Assembly (NCBI GenBank): GCA_002698425.1 | Contig: NZXU01000022.1 | Location: 1 to 41,253, forward strand | Reading direction: 5' to 3' | DNA from: Ahrensia sp. | GTDB taxonomy: Bacteria > Pseudomonadota > Alphaproteobacteria > Rhizobiales > Rhizobiaceae | DNA: 41,253 bases | Part shown: one piece after another, positions 35,968 to 41,253 of the stretch | Position numbering within the stretch: the first letter of the stretch is position 1 | Layout: each line of letters opens with the position of its first letter | Translations under genes and position numbers: made by a program | The notes under the pieces: model-generated | Database searches by the model: none | What the model was told of the DNA's origin: nothing | Seen by the model: the letters and a program-made list of their open reading frames with translations, nothing else

Positions 35968-37209
35968 ATGAAAGCAACTTATCCGGCGATTACAGCCGCA
36001 ATCCTGGGGGCGAATTTACTTGCGGGCCCCGTTCTGGCTCAGCAGGAATCGCAACTAAGTGCGCATGCCTGTGAAGCACTCGCAGTCGAGTTTCGAGCAG
36101 AGGGGGTCAAGCTGACATCGGGTTCCGCTATTGAAGCCGGCTCTGCCAAAGAAGGTGCAAGCCTGCCCGCGCATTGCAAGATTACCGGCGTGATTGACGA
36201 AAGGGTCGGTCGCAAGAATCAGGAATACGCGATCAAGTTCCAGCTTCTGATCCCTATTGAAGGCGCTTGGAACAAAAAGTTTATCTTCGTCGGCGGCGGA
36301 GGCAGCAATGGCTCGGTTCGTGACGGAATTGCGGCACCTGCCGCATTACAGCCGCCGCTTGCTCGCGGGTATGCGGTCTTGACCCAGGATTCGGGACACG
36401 ACAATTTCGTGAACGACATACCCGAAGATGGCGGCGTGCGCAGCTTCGGCCTTGATTATCGCGCACGTCAGGACAATTCTTTCAGGTCGTATCCACGAGC
36501 GACGGAAGTCGCCATGCAGGTCCTTGAAGCCGCTTATGGCGAGGGACCGGATTTGAAATACTTCAGCGGCTGTTCGGAAGGTGGCCGCCAAGCCATGCTT
36601 GTCGCTCAGCGCTATCCCGAGATGTTCGACGGCGTCATTGCAGGGGCGCCGCTCCTCAAGGCTCCGCATGCCGCACTGGTGCGCCCCGCATGGCTGATGC
36701 AACGTTACGCGGATCTTGCGCGCGAAAAAGGATTGGAAGACCGGAACGGGCTTCCCTTTCTTAACAAGACATTCACTGATGCGGATTTGGAAGTCTTGCG
36801 GTCGGGTGTGGAGAAGGTGTGTGATCCGCTTGATGGCGTTTCAGACGGGATGTCTCAGAACCTTCGCGCCTGCCAGGCGGCATTTGATCCAGGGGCCCTT
36901 CTATGTGAGGCTGGCGAGAGTGGCGGCTGCTTGACCGCATCTCAGGTTAATACGCTCATGACACAAATGGGCGGATTGGAGAATGACGTTCCGTGGAGTT
37001 GGGACGTGGGAATCGTTGGTCAGATGAGAGATTGGTGGCTTGGTCCGTGGGAAGCGGAACAGTCCAATTCATTCTGGATCCGCGGCGCGCTGGAGGCACT
37101 TTACATTTCACCTCCGCCCGCAGTCGATTTGAGTGTCCGGAATGGTTCCGAAGCCTATCGGCGGATGCTGGATTTTGATGTCGAGACGGACATGTCGTTT
37201 TCCATTTAA
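35968..37209 (+). CDS. Secreted tannase/feruloyl-esterase-family protein, C-terminally truncated
   Basis: The start at 35968 follows GGGAGGA and gives a clear signal peptide (MKATYPAITAAILGANLLAG then PVLA before QQ), so the enzyme would act in the periplasm or outside. The mature part is a tannase-family (PF07519) alpha/beta hydrolase: C-K-I-T-G near 70, FVGGGGSNGS (oxyanion region), LTQDSGHDN, and the nucleophile S203 in SGCSEGGRQAM. The family normally exceeds 500 residues; here the frame stops at 413 residues, 31 bases before the Tni transposon end, so the catalytic Asp and His of the C-terminal part are missing. It is most likely inactive. The parent enzyme would have hydrolysed a phenolic ester such as a hydroxycinnamate or gallate ester. 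The regulon operator lies directly upstream. Confidence 0.85.
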   Translation: MKATYPAITAAILGANLLAGPVLAQQESQLSAHACEALAVEFRAEGVKLTSGSAIEAGSAKEGASLPAHCKITGVIDERVGRKNQEYAIKFQLLIPIEGAWNKKFIFVGGGGSNGSVRDGIAAPAALQPPLARGYAVLTQDSGHDNFVNDIPEDGGVRSFGLDYRARQDNSFRSYPRATEVAMQVLEAAYGEGPDLKYFSGCSEGGRQAMLVAQRYPEMFDGVIAGAPLLKAPHAALVRPAWLMQRYADLAREKGLEDRNGLPFLNKTFTDADLEVLRSGVEKVCDPLDGVSDGMSQNLRACQAAFDPGALLCEAGESGGCLTASQVNTLMTQMGGLENDVPWSWDVGIVGQMRDWWLGPWEAEQSNSFWIRGALEALYISPPPAVDLSVRNGSEAYRRMLDFDVETDMSFSI

Positions 37210-37254
37210 TTCTGCGAATCCAACTTCAACGATTTCAGTATGTTGCCGGCGCAC

Positions 37255-37319
37255 TTAATTTGAGAACGAGCAGTTAATTTGATAATGCACATTGGCTTTT
37301 GTCACTTTATGTGAGAATG
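37255..37319 (+). repeat. Left-end transposase-binding repeats
   Basis: Three related repeats: TTAATTTGAGAACG at 37255-37268, TTAATTTGATAATG at 37274-37287 and TTTATGTGAGAATG at 37306-37319. They lie between the transposon terminus and tniA, in the place expected for TniA-binding sites. Confidence 0.72.
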
Positions 37320-37351
37320 ACGCTCGCGATGTTTTTTCTCGCGAGCCTGCG

Positions 37352-38965
37352 ATGACTGACCCCTTCCCAGACGAGATTGATGAGGCGCTTTGGGACGAAG
37401 CGTGCAGACGGGCAGATGCGATCCGCAGCTTCCTGAAGCGCAATCCCGCCGGCGCGACGGCCGCAGATGTTGCGGAACTCGCGGCCAGGCTCGGCCTCAG
37501 TCAAGCGACAGCATACCGGCTGATCAAGCTGTTCCGCGCCGGCGGGACCATCCTGTCGCTGGTCGATCGTAAACGTGGGCGACCACAGGGGCACCGCGTA
37601 CTGGACGATAAGCGAGAAGAGATCATCCTCGCCACGATCAAAGCATATTACCTGAAGCGGACTCGGCCGACGGTTTCGCAGCTGGTCCGCGATGTGCAGA
37701 CGAACTGCATATCGGCGGGGTTCAAGCCACCGCATCGCCGGACGATAGTGGCTCGCCTTAAGGACATCGACCTGCAAAAGCGTGCCAGGCGACGCGGCGA
37801 ACAGAAGATCGTCAAGGCGACGACGCCCGTTCCCGGGACGTTCGGTGCCTCCCGCCCCCTAGAGTTGGTCCAGATCGACCATACGAAGGCCGACGTCTTC
37901 GTTGTTGACGAGGAGACCCGGCAGCCGGTCGGTCGACCGTGGCTGACCCTGGCGATGGATGTGTGCAGCCGGATGGTCACCGGTTTCTATCTCACTATGG
38001 ACGCGCCGTCCCGGCTGTCGACCAGTCTGTGCCTGTTGCACTCCGTCTTCGACAAGTCGGCATGGTTGAGAGAACGCGAGATCACGGAGCCTTGGCCCGT
38101 TGCCGGGCTGCCGGACACGGTGCATGTCGACAACGGTGCCGACTTCCGCAGCCGGGCGTTCAAGCGCGGATGCCAAGACGCCGGCATCGCTATTGAGTGG
38201 CGGCCACCGGGTGAGCCCCGCTTCGGCGGTCACATCGAGCGCCTGATCGGCACACAGATGGGAAGGCTGCATCTGCTCCCCGGCACCACGTTCAGCAACG
38301 AACAGGATCTGGGAGACTACGACTCGAAGCGGCACGCGGCACTGACACTGCGTGAGCTCGAGCGGTATATCGCACTCGACATCGTCGGCTCCTATCATCA
38401 ATCGATCCACGGTGGACTGGGCCGCCCGCCGATTGCTGTCTGGCGAGACCATGAAGGTGAGATTCCACTTCGACTACCACAAGATAGAATGCGCTTCTGG
38501 CTGACGTTCCTGCCCGAGCAGGAACGCACCTTGCGACCGACCGGCATTCATCTGTTCGGCCTGCGCTATTGGTCGGCGGCGCTCAGCGCCGACGTCGGGC
38601 GTTCTGACCGGCGCCTGCTTGTCAAATACGATCCACGCGACATGGCCCGCATCTTCGTTCGACGGCCTTCAGGAAACTTTGTGGAAGCCCGCTATGCCGA
38701 CTTGACGTTGCCTTCGATCACCCTGCACGAGGCGGTAACCGCGCGACGCACCCTGCTGGCGAAAGGCCGCCGTGAAGTCGACACCCGCGCAATTGTCCGC
38801 ACCGCCATCGCACAGCGGGAATTGCTCGAGACGGCCACCAGGAAGACGGCAGCGGCACGACGCGGGACAACTTCTTCAAAATCGAAGGTGGATGATCGGG
38901 GATGGGGCTCGCTCCGCGGTGTCGATTCCAGCAAACCTGTACCCTTTGTTGAGGATGCAGATTGA
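37352..38965 (+). CDS. tniA: TniA transposase (DDE, Mu/Tn7 TnsB type)
   Basis: A 537-residue transposase. An N-terminal helix-turn-helix (ARLGLSQATAYRLIKLF, residues 45-61) precedes the RNase H-fold catalytic core: D176 (LVQIDHTKAD), D260 (TVHVDNGADF) and E296 (GGHIERLIG), a D-D-35-E arrangement. The C-terminal Mu-type beta-barrel and a basic tail follow. The ATG at 37352 is preferred over one at 37292 because the latter overlaps the transposase-binding repeats. TniA cuts and joins DNA and needs TniB for target selection. Length and triad look intact, so it could be active. Confidence 0.93.
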   Translation: MTDPFPDEIDEALWDEACRRADAIRSFLKRNPAGATAADVAELAARLGLSQATAYRLIKLFRAGGTILSLVDRKRGRPQGHRVLDDKREEIILATIKAYYLKRTRPTVSQLVRDVQTNCISAGFKPPHRRTIVARLKDIDLQKRARRRGEQKIVKATTPVPGTFGASRPLELVQIDHTKADVFVVDEETRQPVGRPWLTLAMDVCSRMVTGFYLTMDAPSRLSTSLCLLHSVFDKSAWLREREITEPWPVAGLPDTVHVDNGADFRSRAFKRGCQDAGIAIEWRPPGEPRFGGHIERLIGTQMGRLHLLPGTTFSNEQDLGDYDSKRHAALTLRELERYIALDIVGSYHQSIHGGLGRPPIAVWRDHEGEIPLRLPQDRMRFWLTFLPEQERTLRPTGIHLFGLRYWSAALSADVGRSDRRLLVKYDPRDMARIFVRRPSGNFVEARYADLTLPSITLHEAVTARRTLLAKGRREVDTRAIVRTAIAQRELLETATRKTAAARRGTTSSKSKVDDRGWGSLRGVDSSKPVPFVEDAD

Positions 38966-38977
38966 GCTGGAGTGAAA

Positions 38978-39859
38978 ATGAACGACGAAATCTCCCATCT
39001 TACCGCTGGAGCTGCCGCGCTCCTTTCCGAAAGCGATGAACGCCGTATCAGAGCCATACGATCACGCCGCTGGGTGCTCTACCCACGCGCCAAGCAGGCG
39101 CTCGACCGGCTGAGTGCACTCCTTGATCATCCGCGAGGCACGCGCATGCCCTCGGTCGCGATCTACGGGGACAGTGGCATGGGCAAGACCATGATCATGA
39201 AGCGGTTCCGAGACGAGCACCCACCGAGCTTCAATCCTATGACGGGCACACTGAAGACACCGGTCTTGGCTATGGAGATGACCAGCCGCCCGGGCGAGCG
39301 ACGCTTCTACGCCGAACTGCTCACCCTTCTCGGCGCGCCTCAACGGCCGCGCGCCGACATTGCCCAGATGGAACAGGCCGCCTTGCGGATTATGGAAGCG
39401 ATCGGCGTGCAGGTGTTGGTGATCGACGAAGTGCACAACATCCTCGCTGGAACCTATCGCGAGCAGCGCATCGTGCTGAATACGCTGCGCTTCCTCAGCA
39501 ACCGACTCCAGATCTCGCTGGTCTGTTTCGGCGTCAACGAGGCGCGCGAGGCTATCGGTGGCGACGTCCAGCTTGCGCGCCGGTTCGAGCAGTTCACACT
39601 GAGCCGGTGGGCCGCGAACGAACAGTTCGAGAACCTGGTGGCGTCGATCCTGCGCAATACGCCGCTGCGTCGGCCCTCAGTCCTCACGGCGAAATCGCTG
39701 CGGCGAATGCTGCAGATCACAGAAGGCATCACAGCCAATATCTTCCACATGATCAACGTTCTCGCCATCGAGGCCGTCGAAAGCAGCCGCGAGCACATCA
39801 CAGACGAGATGGTGGAGAACTGGGAGCCTGAGTTCGACGCCGAGGCGGCATTCGCATGA
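38978..39859 (+). CDS. tniB: TniB AAA+ ATPase
   Basis: A 293-residue AAA+ ATPase of the TniB/TnsC type. Walker A is GDSGMGKT at residues 64-71 and Walker B VLVIDEVHN with D150 and E151. It selects target DNA and activates TniA. The ATG at 38978 follows GGAG; a GTG six bases earlier is possible. It begins twelve bases after tniA and overlaps tniQ by four bases. Confidence 0.93.
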   Translation: MNDEISHLTAGAAALLSESDERRIRAIRSRRWVLYPRAKQALDRLSALLDHPRGTRMPSVAIYGDSGMGKTMIMKRFRDEHPPSFNPMTGTLKTPVLAMEMTSRPGERRFYAELLTLLGAPQRPRADIAQMEQAALRIMEAIGVQVLVIDEVHNILAGTYREQRIVLNTLRFLSNRLQISLVCFGVNEAREAIGGDVQLARRFEQFTLSRWAANEQFENLVASILRNTPLRRPSVLTAKSLRRMLQITEGITANIFHMINVLAIEAVESSREHITDEMVENWEPEFDAEAAFA

Positions 39860-40716
39860 TGAAGCACACACGGCAGTTGCCCGTGCGGTTGCCGCCCTAC
39901 CCCGACGAACTCCTGTCCTCCTGGATCAACCGGCATGCAACCTTCTACGCAGTTCCACCGCTGGTCATGTTGCGGCATTGCCTGCCGGAGGCCTCCGCCG
40001 TGCGAGCAGCCGATCTCCATCTGTGCAATGATCAGGAAATCCGCTTAGCCAATATATTTGCCACCGAGCCGGCCGTGGTGCATCGGATGACCTTAACAAA
40101 TGTCGCGCAATCATCGCGTCGGCTCATCTCCACGCGGCCAACGCAGGTCTGCCCAAACTGCAGCCCGGCACACGCGGAACCGGCGTTAATCCTGCGAAGC
40201 CAGCTGCTCGGATGGCGCATCACGTGCCCTTTGTGTGGAAACCAACTCCGGGATGCCGGCGGGCGCGAACTCCCCTCCCCTTTCCAGCGATATCGCGTTG
40301 CGGCTCTTCGTGGTCAAAACCTGCTCAACGATGAAGCCGAACGCGGCATCCGCACCTGGGCTTCGCCATCGGAAATCGCCCGGCTTCTGCTGATGCGCCG
40401 GATAACGTGGCCACCGCCGCGTGAAAAGGACCTTTGGCGGTTCAGAGTTCTCGGCGCAATCATCCCCGATCTCGATCATATCATTGCCGAGTATCAGGAG
40501 CATCTTCCCACACCTGCAAAGCCGATCCTGCCGCTTCACCTGCGGCCGGCTCTGCTGGCAGGGATAGCTATCGTCGAGCGTGCCGGACCGGAGATGCTCC
40601 GAATGCTACGTGGTCACATGATGGGTGACAACAGGGTGAGATTCACCGACGCCGCCGAGAACATCATAGCCCGAGCTCGGAGATCGAGAGCCTCTTCTCA
40701 AATGCAGTTAATTTGA
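39856..40716 (+). CDS. tniQ: TniQ targeting protein
   Basis: A 286-residue TniQ/TnsD-like protein. The N-terminus LPPYPDELLSSWINRHA is the family signature, followed by a zinc-binding pattern with C99, C102, C124 and C127 (CPNC and CPLC). It directs the transposition complex to target sites. Its start overlaps the tniB stop (ATGA). The stop at 40714-40716 lies in an internal copy of the terminal repeat (40708-40721). Confidence 0.92.
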   Translation: MMKHTRQLPVRLPPYPDELLSSWINRHATFYAVPPLVMLRHCLPEASAVRAADLHLCNDQEIRLANIFATEPAVVHRMTLTNVAQSSRRLISTRPTQVCPNCSPAHAEPALILRSQLLGWRITCPLCGNQLRDAGGRELPSPFQRYRVAALRGQNLLNDEAERGIRTWASPSEIARLLLMRRITWPPPREKDLWRFRVLGAIIPDLDHIIAEYQEHLPTPAKPILPLHLRPALLAGIAIVERAGPEMLRMLRGHMMGDNRVRFTDAAENIIARARRSRASSQMQLI

Positions 40717-40802
40717 GAATCCGACCGTCTTTATTCTCGCAATTAAATGCCAAGCCTAGACCAAACCGCCGCATTCTTACAATTAACTGCCCAGCGACAA
40801 CA
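40708..40802 (-). repeat. Right-end repeats of the transposon
   Basis: Two inverted copies of the end repeat, read on the minus strand as TTAATTGTAAGAATG (40786-40772) and TTAATTGCGAGAAT (40746-40733), face the left-end set. A further copy in direct orientation (TTAATTTGAGAATC, 40708-40721) overlaps the end of tniQ. Confidence 0.7.
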
Positions 40803-41253
40803 TGGACGAAGGGCTGATCGATTCGCAAAAGGCGATGGTCGAATTCCTCAACCTCGTCGCCGTCGAGCCCGACATCGCGCGTGTGCCGGTCATGATCGAT
40901 TCCTCAAAATGGGAGATCATCGAGGCCGGCCTGAAATGCGTGCAGGGCAAACCAGTCGTCAACTCGATCTCCATGAAGGAGGGCGAGGAGTCGTTCCTAG
41001 AACAGGCGAGGCTCTGCCGCGCCTATGGTGCCGCCGTCGTCGTCATGGCCTTCGACGAGAAGGGCCAGGCCGATACGAAGAAACGCAAGGTCGAGATCTC
41101 CCGCCGCGCCTACCAGCTCCTGACGGAAAAGGCCGACATGGCGCCGGAGGACATCATCTTCGACCCCAACATCTTCGCGGTCGCCACCGGCATCGAGGAG
41201 CATGACGATTACGGCCGCGCCTTCATCGAAGCCGCGCGCGAGATAAAGGAGAC
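40803..41253 (+). pseudogene. metH: Internal fragment of cobalamin-dependent methionine synthase
   Basis: From the transposon end to the window edge one frame encodes [20 protein letters not shown] followed by [29 protein letters not shown] and [14 protein letters not shown]. This is the pterin-binding domain of MetH, which transfers a methyl group from methyltetrahydrofolate to homocysteine. The substitutions are those of rhizobial MetH. The N-terminal homocysteine-binding domain, about 400 residues, is not present upstream; the transposon terminus replaces it. The 3' part runs off the window. The copy is therefore 5'-truncated and should not make a functional enzyme. Confidence 0.9.

Larger units (their letters stand above)
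37241..40802 (+). mobile_element. Tn7/Tn5053-like transposon carrying only tniA, tniB and tniQ
   Basis: The element begins TGTTGCCGGCGCAC at 37241 and ends with the inverse of TGTTGTCGCTGGGC at 40802, giving the usual TG...CA termini. Inside each end are several 14-15 bp copies of a TTAATT-n-AGAAT-type repeat, presumed transposase-binding sites. The three genes are on the plus strand, close-packed, and there is no resolvase or cargo. The five bases flanking the left end (CAGTA) and the right end (TGGAC) are different, so there is no target-site duplication. The left flank is a truncated esterase and the right flank metH, indicating a rearrangement after insertion. Confidence 0.82.

Overview
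This is a catabolic accessory region from an alphaproteobacterium. The high GC content, the rhizobial-looking methionine synthase fragment at the right edge and the mix of Rhizobiales- and Rhodobacterales-like genes point to Hyphomicrobiales, but no rRNA or other taxonomic marker is present. The region looks assembled from several pieces. Decayed genes and mobile DNA mark the seams: an iorA-like remnant at 302-641, an IS3-type transposase remnant joined to a broken oxidoreductase at 34565-35823, and a TniA/TniB/TniQ transposon at 37241-40802 that abuts a truncated esterase on one side and a truncated metH on the other.

Layout. 1-1415 has no intact gene. 1416-9415 (+) is a branched-chain-amino-acid-type ABC importer (livK, livH, a livM-livG fusion, livF), followed by an SDR, an AraC-type regulator, an aldehyde dehydrogenase and a 103-residue unknown. 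9758-10987 (-) is an FMN-dependent L-2-hydroxyacid dehydrogenase. 11253-19470 (-) is a Rieske dioxygenase operon in the order alpha subunit, dihydrodiol-type SDR, beta subunit, two small unknown proteins, ferredoxin reductase, thiamine-diphosphate enzyme, aldehyde dehydrogenase, ferredoxin. 19576-23886 (-) is a transport operon (TAXI binding protein, fused TRAP permease, MFS). 24046-25446 (+) is a D-2-hydroxyacid dehydrogenase of the FAD type, followed by a strong terminator and a MarR regulator. 26069-33774 (-) is a complete homoprotocatechuate meta-cleavage operon (hpaF, hpaE, two unrelated ring-cleavage dioxygenases, a gabD-like gene, hpaG, hpaH, hpaI), divergent from hpaR (33874-34383).

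How it fits together. The lower route turns 3,4-dihydroxyphenylacetate into pyruvate and succinate. There is no hpaBC hydroxylase. A Rieske dioxygenase plus dihydrodiol dehydrogenase could make the catechol ring instead. Two hydroxyacid dehydrogenases of opposite expected stereochemistry, a ThDP decarboxylase-type enzyme and an aldehyde dehydrogenase could shorten a C3 side chain (aryl-lactate, aryl-pyruvate, aryl-acetaldehyde, aryl-acetate). A secreted tannase/feruloyl-esterase-type protein, now truncated, may once have released the substrate from an ester. The substrate assignment is inference.

The strongest unifying signal is a 14-bp palindromic site, GTTAACATGTTTAC or close variants. It lies upstream of the dioxygenase operon, the TAXI/TRAP operon, hpaF/hpaR (twice) and the esterase, with a weaker match upstream of the liv operon. 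This suggests that one regulon, probably under one or both MarR/HpaR-type repressors, controls the whole island.
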